DNA of 64,000 bases from Bdellovibrionales bacterium GWA2_49_15. GTDB taxonomy: Bacteria > Bdellovibrionota > Bacteriovoracia > Bacteriovoracales > Bacteriovoracaceae. The stretch is taken from positions 299,407 to 363,406 of the forward strand of contig MEPP01000031.1 in assembly GCA_001769855.1 (NCBI GenBank). The letters are read 5' to 3'. The notes beneath the pieces were generated by a model. The model was not told where the DNA came from, did not search any database, and worked only from the letters and a program-made list of their open reading frames with translations. Made by a program: the position numbers and the translations under genes. Positions 35,024-44,353 of this stretch are shown in pieces (position 1 is the stretch's first letter; every line of letters begins with the position of its first letter).

Positions 35024-37687
35024 ATGGAACAGCAGCAGTCTTCGAATGAGCTTCCCAAAACTTATGATTGCGAAAGTGCCCAAGCAAAATGGTACAGTCG
35101 CTGGGAAAGTGGTGGTTACTTTAAGGCCCGCCCATCGCGCATAGGAAAAAGTTATTCTATTGTCATGCCCCCGCCCAATGTTACAGGGCAGCTCCACATG
35201 GGTCATGCGCTCGACATTACCACTCAGGATGCGCTCATTCGTTTTTACCGTATGAAAGGTTACGCCACACTTTTTTTACCGGGAACCGACCACGCCGGCA
35301 TTGCCACTCAGGCGGTGGTGGAAAAGTTGGTTTGGGATCAGGAGAAAAAAACCCGCCACGATTATGGGCGTGATGCCTTTATTAAGAAAATTTGGGAATG
35401 GAAGGAGACTTACGGAAATATTATCAATAAGCAACAGCGCGCTATGGGTGCCAGTCCTGACTGGGATTATTTTACCTTTACCATGGACCCTGCTTCCAAT
35501 GAAGCCGTTCGCCACGCCTTTGTGACGTTGTATAACGAAGGGCTGATTTACCGTGACGAATATATCGTCAACTGGGATACCGAGCTGCAGTCGGCGATTT
35601 CTGATGCCGAGGTCGAGCATGTGGAAGTGAAAGGTGCCATCTACAAAATCAAATATCCTTTGAAAGGCACCTCCGATCACCTCATCGTGGCCACAACCAG
35701 ACCGGAAACTGTTTTAGGTGATACGGCAATTTGCGTAAATCCCAAAGATGAACGCTATCAACACCTGATCGGTAAAACTGCCATTGTTCCGGTCTGTAAC
35801 CGTGAAATCCCGATCATCGCCGATGAATACGTCGACATGGACTTTGGTACAGGTTGCCTGAAGGTGACTCCCGGCCATGATTTCAATGACTTTGAAATTG
35901 GCAAACGCCATTCTCTTCCTATCATCAATATTTTAAACAAAGATGGAACCTTAAATGAGCACGGCGGAGAGCTTCAAGGACTCAAGTGCAAACCGGCCCG
36001 GGCCAAGTTTGTAAAAACCTTGGAAGAGTTAGGTTTGCTGGTGGATGTTCAGGATCATGTGCACATGGTGGGGCACGGGGATCGCTCAAAGATTGTCATC
36101 GAGCCTCTTGTTTCAAAGCAGTGGTTTCTCAATGTTCAGGAGATGGCCAAACGGGCCTACGATTCGGTTAAAAATGATACCACGAGATTTTTTCCAAAAT
36201 CGTGGGAGAACACATATTTTTCATGGCTCAAAGAACCTAAAAACTGGTGCATCTCGCGGCAACTGTGGTGGGGCCATCGCATTCCCGTTTATACCTGTAA
36301 AAAGTGCCAGCATGAATGGGCCGATCAAGTGGAGGCGACTTCTTGTCCCAAGTGCCAGTCGAGTGATCTCCAGCAAGATTTGGATGTTCTCGACACCTGG
36401 TTTTCCTCCGGCCTATGGCCGATGACCATGCTGGGCTGGCCCGATAAAAAAAGAATGGAGGAAAAGAAATTTAATACTTTTTTTCCAACTTCCGTTCTGG
36501 TTACCGGATACGACATCATCTTTTTCTGGGTTGCCCGGATGATGATGTTCTCGCTGAAATTTACCAATCAGATTCCTTTTCATCATGTTTACATCCATGC
36601 CATCGTTCGCGACAAGCTTGGTCGCAAGATGAGCAAGTCTCTGGGTAACGGCATAGATCCCCTGGAGATGATTCAGAAATATGGCACCGACGCCTTACGC
36701 TTCACCCTCGCCTCCGGCAGTGGATACAATCGCAATCTCAATCTCGATCCTGAAAGAATCGAGGGCTTCCGAAATTTTATTAATAAAGTCTGGAATGCCT
36801 ATCGTTTTATTTCACCTCATCTTGCCGAGGCCTCGCTTTCCTATGACAAACTGTCCCTCGATCATCACGAAAGGTGGATTTTGAGCGAACTCGGCCAGAC
36901 CATTGTTTCCATGAATGCCTCCATGGCGGAGTACCGCTTTGATGATAGCTGTCAGACCATTTACGCTTTTGTGTATGATAAATTTTGCTCATGGTTTATT
37001 GAGCTTTCAAAACCTATTCTCAATGGAACCGATGAAGAAGCCAAACGACGTCGCTCGACAGTTTTGAAATTTACCTTTCGCCAAATGCTGAAGCTGATGC
37101 ATCCTTTTACCCCTTATATCACCGAAGAGATCTGGTCTTTTCTGAAAACTGACTCAGAGGATTTGCTTACCATTCAAGAATATCCCGAGGTCAACGAGTG
37201 GAATTATCCCGAAGATCTCAGTCAGATGGGAACGTTTGTCGAAACCATCTCCTCCATTCGCTTTTTGCGAACCTCTGCCAATTTAAAACCCAAGGAGGAG
37301 GTGAGCGTTTGTCTGTACGTTTCCGACCCTAAGCTGCAGGCCTACTTCGCCGCTAACAAGAAAAACTTTTTTGAATTGGCGCGGGTGAAAGATCTTGTGA
37401 TCAACCCGGAAGTTCGCCCAAAAAAATCCATTACCATGCCTCTGGGACATACCGAGATCTATCTGATCCTGGAGAACTTGGCCAATATTGAAGAACACGT
37501 TCTGCGCTTGGAAAACGAACTAGCAAAAACGATCACAGAACTTGCGAAATATAATATGAAGCTTGATAACCCAAAGTTTATGGAGAACGCTCCCGCAAAT
37601 GTGCTTCTCGAAGTCCGCTCTAATCAAGAAGCCCTCTCCCTAAAGTTGAAGTCGATTCGGGAAACACTGGAACGTTTTCGCGGGTGA
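35024..37687 (+). CDS. valS: valyl-tRNA synthetase
   Basis: The 887-residue class I synthetase has the HIGH-type motif PPNVTGQLHMGHAL (about residues 47-60), the editing CP1 domain, the zinc-ribbon-like CKKCQHEW...CPKCQ in the middle (about 426-445) and the KMSKS signature GRKMSKSLGN (about 529-538). The C-terminus from about 815 is the valS coiled-coil arm (LENELAKTITELAKYNMKLD) that contacts tRNA. It charges tRNA-Val and edits threonine. Only three bases separate it from hisS, so the two are co-transcribed. Its stop abuts the convergent aroA. Confidence 0.95.
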   Translation: MEQQQSSNELPKTYDCESAQAKWYSRWESGGYFKARPSRIGKSYSIVMPPPNVTGQLHMGHALDITTQDALIRFYRMKGYATLFLPGTDHAGIATQAVVEKLVWDQEKKTRHDYGRDAFIKKIWEWKETYGNIINKQQRAMGASPDWDYFTFTMDPASNEAVRHAFVTLYNEGLIYRDEYIVNWDTELQSAISDAEVEHVEVKGAIYKIKYPLKGTSDHLIVATTRPETVLGDTAICVNPKDERYQHLIGKTAIVPVCNREIPIIADEYVDMDFGTGCLKVTPGHDFNDFEIGKRHSLPIINILNKDGTLNEHGGELQGLKCKPARAKFVKTLEELGLLVDVQDHVHMVGHGDRSKIVIEPLVSKQWFLNVQEMAKRAYDSVKNDTTRFFPKSWENTYFSWLKEPKNWCISRQLWWGHRIPVYTCKKCQHEWADQVEATSCPKCQSSDLQQDLDVLDTWFSSGLWPMTMLGWPDKKRMEEKKFNTFFPTSVLVTGYDIIFFWVARMMMFSLKFTNQIPFHHVYIHAIVRDKLGRKMSKSLGNGIDPLEMIQKYGTDALRFTLASGSGYNRNLNLDPERIEGFRNFINKVWNAYRFISPHLAEASLSYDKLSLDHHERWILSELGQTIVSMNASMAEYRFDDSCQTIYAFVYDKFCSWFIELSKPILNGTDEEAKRRRSTVLKFTFRQMLKLMHPFTPYITEEIWSFLKTDSEDLLTIQEYPEVNEWNYPEDLSQMGTFVETISSIRFLRTSANLKPKEEVSVCLYVSDPKLQAYFAANKKNFFELARVKDLVINPEVRPKKSITMPLGHTEIYLILENLANIEEHVLRLENELAKTITELAKYNMKLDNPKFMENAPANVLLEVRSNQEALSLKLKSIRETLERFRG

Positions 37688-37688
37688 G

Positions 37689-38918
37689 CTAGGCCCCCAT
37701 GATTTCAAAAAAACGGGGAAATGATTTGGCCACATGTTGAACGTTGTTCAATGTTCCGCCTTGATTGGCCCGCATGAAGAGATAGGCCATCATAATAATT
37801 CGATGATCGGGCGGAGGCATGATGTTGGCAGCCAAAAATGGGGCCTTACGTCCCTCGATCGTGAGAATCTCTTCCTGGGAGTTATAAACATACTCACAAC
37901 GAAAGGCCTTGAGGATTTCAATAATCTCGCGCACCCGATCTGACTCTTTGTAATGAAGCACGCCTAAATTTTTTAGCTGACTCTGCCCATCCGCATGGGC
38001 CGCCACAAAGGCCAGGGTTGGGGTGAGATCGGGACAGGGGGCACAGTCGAAGTCAAAGCCCGAGTACCTCCTCACACCTTTGAAATGCAGACCATTCTTA
38101 TCGAAAGACATCTTGGCCCCGAGAGTTTCCAGGAGCGGCAAGAAAAGTGAATCGGCCTGAAACAGGTCGCGCTCAAAGCAATTTAAAACGTGGGCCTCCC
38201 CATTTAATAAGGCCAAGGCCAGGGGATAAGAGAGCGAGGAAAAATCCACCGGCACGCGATAATTGACTTTGCGAGAACGAAACTTAAAAACTAAATCCTG
38301 GGTCAGAGAAAAATAACTTTCGGAGGCCACCAGGGAATCGGCCACGACGGTGGTGGAACAATCTGCTAAGGCCAGGCAGAGACCTGAGGCGAACTGGGTT
38401 GAGCGTGAGGAATCAATTTTCATTTCCTTGGGTATCGCCACCATCGGCCCTTGAATCTCATACCAGAAATCATCGCCACTGCCGCCCTTTCGGATTTGAA
38501 CTCCCATCTGGGCCAGGGTTGTTTCAAGCTCCTGCATCGGTCGCGCCTGCATGTGGAGCGAGGCACGCAGACGATATTGACGAAGTCCACGGGCCAGGAG
38601 CGGCATTAAAAATCGATTGGTAGTTCCGCCATCGCCGGTTTCAAGATAGATTGGTTTTTTTCCAACCGTGTCCTCGACGATGGGAAAGGGCCCTTGAATA
38701 AAATATCGCTCATTCTCTAACTTCTCAACCTTGATACCTATATGCTTGAAGGCATCCAGCATTGAAACCACGTCGGTGGACTCCGGAAGATTTTCTATCA
38801 CCGTTCCCTTGGGCTCCAAGGCGGCCAAAACCAGTAAGCGGTTTGCATAGGATTTGGAAGTAGGCACCTGGAGCGTTTTAGAAAAAGGTGATGGAGTTAC
38901 GTCGATCGTGTTGCCCAC
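37689..38918 (-). CDS. aroA: 3-phosphoshikimate 1-carboxyvinyltransferase (EPSP synthase)
   Basis: This 409-residue enzyme joins shikimate-3-phosphate with phosphoenolpyruvate in the chorismate pathway. LQVPTSKSYANRLLVLAAL (residues 16-34) holds the phosphate-binding SKS-x4-R. GDGGTTNRFLMPLLA (about 93-107) is the PEP loop, a variant of the usual GNAGTAMR. YKESDRVREI (about 322-331) is the conserved late motif. The length is slightly below the common 425-450. It is the last gene of an aroC-aroB-aroA unit, starting two bases after aroB ends. Confidence 0.9.
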   Translation of the reverse strand: MGNTIDVTPSPFSKTLQVPTSKSYANRLLVLAALEPKGTVIENLPESTDVVSMLDAFKHIGIKVEKLENERYFIQGPFPIVEDTVGKKPIYLETGDGGTTNRFLMPLLARGLRQYRLRASLHMQARPMQELETTLAQMGVQIRKGGSGDDFWYEIQGPMVAIPKEMKIDSSRSTQFASGLCLALADCSTTVVADSLVASESYFSLTQDLVFKFRSRKVNYRVPVDFSSLSYPLALALLNGEAHVLNCFERDLFQADSLFLPLLETLGAKMSFDKNGLHFKGVRRYSGFDFDCAPCPDLTPTLAFVAAHADGQSQLKNLGVLHYKESDRVREIIEILKAFRCEYVYNSQEEILTIEGRKAPFLAANIMPPPDHRIIMMAYLFMRANQGGTLNNVQHVAKSFPRFFEIMGA

Positions 38919-38919
38919 G

Positions 38920-39978
38920 TTATAACCTAAATTTCTTCAGATTCCCTTCGCTGGCAATGAGCATTTCTTCTATTTGCAGAAGCGGAATGGTTTTTATTTG
39001 AACATCTCCGATGGCCTCGGGAACAACCAAGTCGATCTCGCTATTCGAATGTTTTTTCTTATCGTTGCCGGCATAGAATAGGATGTCCTTGGTGGGGAAA
39101 GTTTTGTGCAGCCAGGGAGGATCTTGCTCGGGCCACTGCAAGGTCAACTTGAGCTGTTGCAATTCGCTGAGGAGCTGATCCTTTTTAAAAAGATAACAGA
39201 GGAGAGCGAGCCCCCACATGACGGCTTCGCCATGGGGAAGATTGTAAATTCTTTCCAGACCATGTCCGAAGGTGTGACCTAAGTTAAGTAGCTTGCGCAT
39301 GCCACGTTCGCGAAAATCTTCCGCCGTGATCTTCAACTTGTACTCGGCACATTTTGGAATGATCTCATGTAAATCGCCATTGGAGTTCATGACCGCATCG
39401 TAAATACTCTTATCCAGATAGGCGTACTTCAAAATTTCGCCCTTCCCGCTTCGCATTTCATGCGGGGGAAGAGTTTTGAGAAAATTGAGATCGGCCCAAA
39501 CTTTCTCGGGGAGGTGAAAGGCCCCTAACAAATTTTTTCCAGCGTTGGTATTAATTGAAACTTTGCCACCCAGCGAAGCATCAACCATGGCGAGAACGGT
39601 GGTGGGAACAATGCTCCAGGAAATCCCCCGCAATAAAGTCGCGGCAACAAATCCGGCAAAGTCCGAGGTGGCCCCGCCTCCTACGGCGATCAGGTGGGCA
39701 TTGCGATGCACGCCCTTCTCAAGGAAAAAGTCTGTGCAGGAAACATACTCACTATGCAGCTTGGCCCGTTCACCTTCCGGGTTTTTCCAAAGATGGACTT
39801 TTTTATCGGGAAAGACCTGCTTGAAGTCAAAATTCGCCCCGTACTTTTCCCACACCTTACCGTCGACGATAAAGAGAAGCAGGTCAGTGTCGATCTGATT
39901 AATTTCCTTGATGATGGTCTCAAGCGAACATTCTTTGAAAACCGTGAACGCTGATGAGTGTGAATAGGTAAATGGCAT
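38920..39978 (-). CDS. aroB: 3-dehydroquinate synthase
   Basis: The 352-residue protein makes 3-dehydroquinate from DAHP with NAD and a divalent metal. Signature segments are GGGATSDFAGFVAATLLRGI (about residues 100-119), PTTVLAMVDASLGGKVSIN (about 125-143), and metal ligands GEILKYAY and NLGHTFGHGLE (about 180 and 246). It sits between aroC (14 bases upstream) and aroA, giving three shikimate enzymes in one unit. Confidence 0.92.
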   Translation of the reverse strand: MPFTYSHSSAFTVFKECSLETIIKEINQIDTDLLLFIVDGKVWEKYGANFDFKQVFPDKKVHLWKNPEGERAKLHSEYVSCTDFFLEKGVHRNAHLIAVGGGATSDFAGFVAATLLRGISWSIVPTTVLAMVDASLGGKVSINTNAGKNLLGAFHLPEKVWADLNFLKTLPPHEMRSGKGEILKYAYLDKSIYDAVMNSNGDLHEIIPKCAEYKLKITAEDFRERGMRKLLNLGHTFGHGLERIYNLPHGEAVMWGLALLCYLFKKDQLLSELQQLKLTLQWPEQDPPWLHKTFPTKDILFYAGNDKKKHSNSEIDLVVPEAIGDVQIKTIPLLQIEEMLIASEGNLKKFRL

Positions 39979-39992
39979 AAAAAATTCTCTCT

Positions 39993-40991
39993 TTATTTTT
40001 TAGTATAGGCCTGCTGACGCAAAAAATGATCGGCCAAAACAAGTTTCACCATACTCTCTACCACCGGTAAGGCCCGGGGAATAATACAGGGATCGTGGCG
40101 CCCTTTTTTAGCATGCTCGCCCACGGTTGAAGTGGGCTTGAAGGTCACCTGCATGAAAATGCGCTCTCCATTCGAGATGCCGCCTTCAATACCACCAAAG
40201 CTGCTGCGGTCATTGGAAATCGCCTGCCCTGAAGCCTGGGCCATCTCCTCTCCGAGTCCATAGGAAAAGGAAACGATCGAGCCAATGGATAAGAGGGCCT
40301 TGCTTAAATCGGCCTTCAACTTATCAAAGGCCGGCTCACCTAATCCTGCCGGACAGTTGTCCACGACGATACAGGCCTTGCCCCCGATAGAATTTCCTTG
40401 CGCCTTTAGCTCCAGGAGATAGGCGGCGATGGCCTCCGTTTGTGTGGCATCGGGAAAACCATAGGGCCCAAAATCCGCCGTCATGTTTTGCGTTGGATTA
40501 TATTTCCATTCAAAATTTCCGAGCTTGGTGGTCATGGCGCGAACGTGAACCTTGGGTAAAACGAGAGAGGCGAAGTAACCGCCAATCACCCGGGCAATCG
40601 TCTCCCGTCCGCTGGCCCGTCCGCCGCCGCGATGATCGCGAATGCCATATTTATCCAGGGATGTCTGGTCGGCATGGCCGGGTCGGATTTCATTTTTTAA
40701 TTTGTCATAGTCGCCAGATTGCTGGGAGGTATTTCGTACAATCACGGCAATTGGTGAGCCGAGAGTTTTGCCTTCAAAAATTCCCGAGAGCACTTCCGCC
40801 GTATCTGGCTCCTTGCGGGTCGTTGTCCCCGCGATGCGTCCGGGAGCGCGACGATCGAGATCGCGCTGCAAATCGGCCTGGGAAAAGGCCAGACCACTTG
40901 GGACCCCATCAATGACCACGCCAATCGCTGGACCATGGGACTCACCAAAGGAGACAATCGAGAGCATTTTTCCAAAGAGATTACCACGCAT
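39993..40991 (-). CDS. aroC: chorismate synthase
   Basis: The 332-residue FMN-dependent enzyme converts EPSP to chorismate. It shows SFGESHGPAIGVVIDG (about residues 14-29), DLDRRAPGR (about 44-52), RPGHADQTSLDKYGIRDHRGGGRASGRET split over about 103-131, and the late KPTSTVGEHAKKGRHDPC (about 288-305). It heads the aroC-aroB-aroA unit. Divergent from it, 72 bases away, begins the zinc-ribbon gene, so the gap must hold promoters for both. Confidence 0.93.
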   Translation of the reverse strand: MRGNLFGKMLSIVSFGESHGPAIGVVIDGVPSGLAFSQADLQRDLDRRAPGRIAGTTTRKEPDTAEVLSGIFEGKTLGSPIAVIVRNTSQQSGDYDKLKNEIRPGHADQTSLDKYGIRDHRGGGRASGRETIARVIGGYFASLVLPKVHVRAMTTKLGNFEWKYNPTQNMTADFGPYGFPDATQTEAIAAYLLELKAQGNSIGGKACIVVDNCPAGLGEPAFDKLKADLSKALLSIGSIVSFSYGLGEEMAQASGQAISNDRSSFGGIEGGISNGERIFMQVTFKPTSTVGEHAKKGRHDPCIIPRALPVVESMVKLVLADHFLRQQAYTKK

Positions 40992-41063
40992 CGCTTCTAT
41001 CCCTTTTCTTAACGAAAAATAAGGTTATTATACTGATAAAATCTCGTAATAAAGAGTAAAAAA

Positions 41064-41795
41064 ATGAATAGTGGACTTGATACACAACCTATAAGCGGCC
41101 CTTATCCCATTTTGCGTGAGCTTGGGTCCCTTCAGCGCATGATTGGGGAGCACCAGGCCAAAATTTTAGGACACAAAAAGCGCGTTGAAATGATTCAGGC
41201 GACACGACAAGAAAAAAGTGCCGAACTGGCCGAGAAAAAAGCTCTGCAAAAAACAAAACTCCTTGAGATCAGACGACACGAAAACGCGCTGGCGCAATCA
41301 GAAGAAAATCTTGGCCGGGCCAAGGGCCACTCGAATGAGGCCGATGCCACCCGCCAGGTCGAATCCATCGAAAAGGAAATGCTTTTTTTAGGGCAGCAAA
41401 TTTCACAGCTCGAAGAGCAGACTTTCAAACTGATCGGTGAGAGCGATATCCTTCTGGTGGAAATTAAGGAGATCGAACAGTATCTGACCGGCTCTGAGAA
41501 AGCGCTTAAAGAGGTCGGTCACGAGGTCGACAGTCTGATCGAAGCCGATCAACTGGAAATTAAAAATTTAGAAGAGCGCTTCACTGAAAAATTATCCGAG
41601 CTGAACGCTGAATTCAAAAATGCTTTTCTTCATGTGGTGAAAAAATTTGGCAAGGGCAAACCCCTGGCCTGGTTTGAAGAGCAACGTTGTGACTGCTGTC
41701 GGTTCCTGATCGATCGCCAAACTGGAATCGAGCTTTCCCATGGCATCCATCCGCATTTTTGCCCGGGGTGTGGACGCCTTTTGGTGGTTCGCTAG
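41064..41795 (+). CDS. coiled-coil protein with C-terminal C4 zinc ribbon
   Basis: The 243-residue protein is a long helical hairpin (about residues 15-190; e.g. KALQKTKLLEIRRHENALAQ) capped by a zinc ribbon, CDCCRF...CPGCGRLL (about 213-240). This is the layout of the DUF164/CT398-like family. Members of that family are thought to bind nucleic acid or act as chaperones near secretion or flagellar proteins; the role is not established. Its stop overlaps the convergent TolC-family gene by four bases. Confidence 0.8.
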   Translation: MNSGLDTQPISGPYPILRELGSLQRMIGEHQAKILGHKKRVEMIQATRQEKSAELAEKKALQKTKLLEIRRHENALAQSEENLGRAKGHSNEADATRQVESIEKEMLFLGQQISQLEEQTFKLIGESDILLVEIKEIEQYLTGSEKALKEVGHEVDSLIEADQLEIKNLEERFTEKLSELNAEFKNAFLHVVKKFGKGKPLAWFEEQRCDCCRFLIDRQTGIELSHGIHPHFCPGCGRLLVVR

Positions 41796-43258
41796 TCTTC
41801 TTCATCCAGAAGAAAGCTGGCCGCCTGGCCGTAGAGTAGCGCCAGGGAACCCAGCAATAATTTTTTCTGGGCCAGGTAATCGCTATGGCGTTTTTCTGCC
41901 GCAATCAAATCCTCATCGGCACGCAGGACTGAATCGAGGGCGGTTTTTCCCTGGCGATAGAGCTGGTTGAACTCCTCGACCGCTTCACGACCTAAGGCCA
42001 TCCGCCTTTTCGATGACTCAATATTCTTCGAGGTATAGGTAATCTGTTGATGAAAATTGAGCTCCTCCGCATGAAGCTGGCTTTCCAGCTGATCCCGGCC
42101 GGCCACCAGGGAAGCGGTTTCCAGTCGAACCTTGGCCGCTTCCAAACGATTCGCCTCATTACCAAGAGGATAGTTCAAGGAAAGGGAAATTGTTTTTTCC
42201 TGATGGGAACTTGAGATGGTGCCGTTATTAAAGGCCGTGCTACCACTTTGATCAAAGTCATTGCCTTTGGCGGATACATTCACCTTCAGGTCTGGCCATC
42301 CCTGCTGTGCCAAAATTTTTCCCCGATTATGGGCCTGCTCAAGATTCTTCATCAGGGCCTGATAGCTGTAGTTTTTCTCTGGAAATTCCCCGGTTGGAAC
42401 AGGAAGGCGAAAGTGCACATCCGACAAAGTCTTAAAGGAATCCGAGGACAGATGACGCCGCACCAAAGTGTGAAGTGATTTTAAATTCTCGCGCAAACCT
42501 GCGTTCTCGACGCGAACTTGTTCTTCCTGCTGGGATTGGGCCATCAAGGCCTGCAGATAGTCGGCCTTCTTGGCCAAACCGTCGCGCAACCTGCGAGCGA
42601 GAAAATCCGTGCGTTGCTGGGCCCGTTTCAGCGCCTCTTTTTGAAGTTCCACCAGGGTTTTACTGAGGCGCACATGAACGTAAACCTCATAGAGCTGCAT
42701 CAGGGTTTCGTCCTTGATGTTTTTCAGGGCGATTTCCTTTTGCAGAATATTTATCTCGGCCAAGTTGCGCTTCAAACGAAAGGTTTTGCCAAAAAAATTG
42801 CGACCAAAATCCTGGGAATAGGTAAGAGTTTGGGCATTTTCAAAAGCGGGATTGGCACCGCCGCCATAGAGGGCCAAGGCTGCGGGATTTTTTTCCGTCC
42901 GAGTGTAATCGTTACTGAAAGTGAGCTGCCCCCCCCAGGAAAAAGGCTTGGCCAGCCCCACGGAAGTGCTCTGCGCTTTTCCGGTGGCAATATTCAAGCG
43001 GGTGCTTGAATCGAGATCGCTGTCGAGATAGCTCGAGGTCAGCTGAAAATTCCAGGCCAGGTCTGTGTCGACGGCCTGGCGATCAAAGATGCCTATTTGG
43101 CGCTGAACCTCGCCCTCAAACATCTCAAGGCTGAGCTGTAAAAATTCCTGGGCCAAACTCTTAAAGTTTTCAGGTTTAGCTTCCAGATCTTCATCCGCGA
43201 ACGTTCCCCCCGAGAGACTCAGAAAAAAGCACAAAAATACGATAAGATAACGGTCCAT
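41792..43258 (-). CDS. TolC family outer-membrane efflux protein
   Basis: A signal peptide (MDRYLIVFLCFFLSLSGGTFAD) leads a 488-residue protein with two outer-membrane-efflux repeats. Long amphipathic helices (ETLMQLYEVYVHVRLSKTLVELQ about 200; AAKVRLETASLVAGRDQLESQ about 385) alternate with strand pairs near LDSSTRLNIATGKAQ and ISLSLNYPLGNEANR. TolC-like trimers form a channel from periplasm to outside. No membrane-fusion or pump gene is adjacent, so the partner system is unknown. An inverted repeat overlaps its ribosome-binding region (listed separately). Confidence 0.85.
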   Translation of the reverse strand: MDRYLIVFLCFFLSLSGGTFADEDLEAKPENFKSLAQEFLQLSLEMFEGEVQRQIGIFDRQAVDTDLAWNFQLTSSYLDSDLDSSTRLNIATGKAQSTSVGLAKPFSWGGQLTFSNDYTRTEKNPAALALYGGGANPAFENAQTLTYSQDFGRNFFGKTFRLKRNLAEINILQKEIALKNIKDETLMQLYEVYVHVRLSKTLVELQKEALKRAQQRTDFLARRLRDGLAKKADYLQALMAQSQQEEQVRVENAGLRENLKSLHTLVRRHLSSDSFKTLSDVHFRLPVPTGEFPEKNYSYQALMKNLEQAHNRGKILAQQGWPDLKVNVSAKGNDFDQSGSTAFNNGTISSSHQEKTISLSLNYPLGNEANRLEAAKVRLETASLVAGRDQLESQLHAEELNFHQQITYTSKNIESSKRRMALGREAVEEFNQLYRQGKTALDSVLRADEDLIAAEKRHSDYLAQKKLLLGSLALLYGQAASFLLDEED

Positions 43259-43259
43259 A

Positions 43260-43282
43260 AACCACCCTGATTGCTGGTGGTT
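43260..43282 (-). promoter_or_regulatory. inverted repeat over the ribosome-binding site of the TolC-family gene
   Basis: AACCACC and GGTGGTT (7 bp arms, 9-base loop) lie directly before the ATG at 43258. In the mRNA the 3' arm contains the AGGGTGG that acts as Shine-Dalgarno, so the hairpin could hide it. It might equally be an operator. The pairing is seen in the sequence; regulation is inference. Confidence 0.4.
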
Positions 43283-43302
43283 CTTAACACTGAATAATTT
43301 GT

Positions 43303-43333
43303 TTGACTATATTTGCCATTCGAGGCAAACAAT
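43303..43333 (+). promoter_or_regulatory. possible promoter of rnpB
   Basis: TTGACT at 43303-43308 is a good -35 box. An AACAAT at 43328-43333 is a poor -10 box at 19-base spacing, and it lies six bases before the predicted first base of RNase P RNA at 43339. Spacing is slightly long, so this is tentative. Confidence 0.35.
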
Positions 43334-43338
43334 AAAAA

Positions 43339-43675
43339 CACCGAGAAGGAGGGGACATCGCTGGCGGTTAAACGCTGGAGGAAGGTCTGGACTCCATATG
43401 GCAGCGTAGCGGGTAACTCCCGTCCACCGTGAGGTGAGGACTAGTGCAACAGAAAGTATGTACGGGGGCCGGTTCGCCGGCCCTGCTGTAGTGAAATCAG
43501 GTAAACTCTACGCGGTGCAAGTCCAAATAGGCCTGCGCAGAACCTTGCGGGCAACCAATGGGTTCCTAGGACGGCCAGTCCGAGCAGGCGGGTAGGACGC
43601 TCGAGGTTTGAGGCAACTCAGATCCCAGATGAATGATGGCCCAAGACAAAATCCGGCCTACACTTCTTCTCGGTG
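43339..43675 (+). ncRNA. rnpB: RNase P RNA, bacterial class A
   Basis: The RNA is the catalytic subunit of RNase P, which trims tRNA 5' ends. The P1 helix is formed by CACCGAGAAG (43339-43348) and CTTCTCGGTG (43666-43675). Universally conserved parts follow in order: GAGGAAGGTCTGGACTCC near the 5' end (CR-I), ACAGAAA (43449-43455), GAGGTTTGAGGCAAC and AGATGAATGATGGCCC, then ACAAAATCCGGCCTACA (CR-V) near the 3' end. Length of about 337 bases is in the normal class A range. A T-run directly after P1 (TTTTT at 43676) may serve as terminator. No protein gene reads well through the region. Confidence 0.95.
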
Positions 43676-43747
43676 TTTTTATGTACAGGATGTACGGTAT
43701 GCCGACGTGAGCAGGAGCGATCGTCGGCGCTCATAAGGGAGATTTGG

Positions 43748-44341
43748 ATGAGCATCAGTATTGAACGCTTGAATGAAAAAAATTTTGCTGATTATGAGAC
43801 GCTGACTTCCCGCCAGGCCCATGGCGGATGCTACTGCTCCTTTTGGCATCAGAAATGGCAGTCCATGGCCGACTGGGAAAAATGTCAGAAGGAAACTCCC
43901 GATATAAATCGACAGATGGTTTTTGAGAAAATGCGTTCGGGTTTTCACGTTGGGGTCTTGGCCTATCAGGGCAGTGATCTTCTAGGGTGGTTGTCCGTTG
44001 GGCCTTTGATTGATTTTTACTGGACCTGGCGGCGGGTTATCCAGGTCGGAGAGGATGCCAAGGCGATTGCAGGAATTACCTGCTTTACCATTGCTACTAA
44101 TTTTCAAGGCAAGGGTCTGCAGTCGGAAATTTTAGAAGCTTTAAAAGTGTACGGGAAGCAACAAGGTTGGAAGGCCATTGAAGGATACCCCTTTGATGAG
44201 AGCGCTCTTGAAAAACACAAGAAAGATGTCATCTGGCCCGGTCTGACCAAAGGTTTTGAGAAGGCCGGCTTCACTCGAACGGGACCGCATTGGCTGAGCA
44301 ACCCTGAAGCGGAGCGATCCATTTTTACGGTCGAACTTTAG
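43748..44341 (+). CDS. GNAT family acetyltransferase
   Basis: The start is the ATG at 43748 (AGGGAG six bases upstream); the longer frame begins inside rnpB. The 197-residue product has LARGE GNAT features: ITCFTIATNFQGKGLQSEILEALKVYGKQQGW (split; the Q-G-K-G acetyl-CoA loop at about residue 120) and YPFDESALEK. The CYCSFWHQKW segment near residue 30 is typical of a subgroup annotated only as GNAT proteins. Substrate unknown. A YCII-domain gene follows 12 bases later. Confidence 0.8.
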   Translation: MSISIERLNEKNFADYETLTSRQAHGGCYCSFWHQKWQSMADWEKCQKETPDINRQMVFEKMRSGFHVGVLAYQGSDLLGWLSVGPLIDFYWTWRRVIQVGEDAKAIAGITCFTIATNFQGKGLQSEILEALKVYGKQQGWKAIEGYPFDESALEKHKKDVIWPGLTKGFEKAGFTRTGPHWLSNPEAERSIFTVEL

Positions 44342-44353
44342 AGAGAGGTGTGT

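Noticed and set aside
40442-40915. 157-codon plus-strand frame
   Set aside because: Antisense to aroC; Arg/Ser/Pro-rich with no domain.
42518-43009. 163-codon plus-strand frame
   Set aside because: Antisense to the TolC-family gene, no signal or motif.
43673-43747. Upstream extension of the GNAT gene
   Set aside because: It runs into the 3' end of rnpB; the ATG at 43748 has its own ribosome-binding site.
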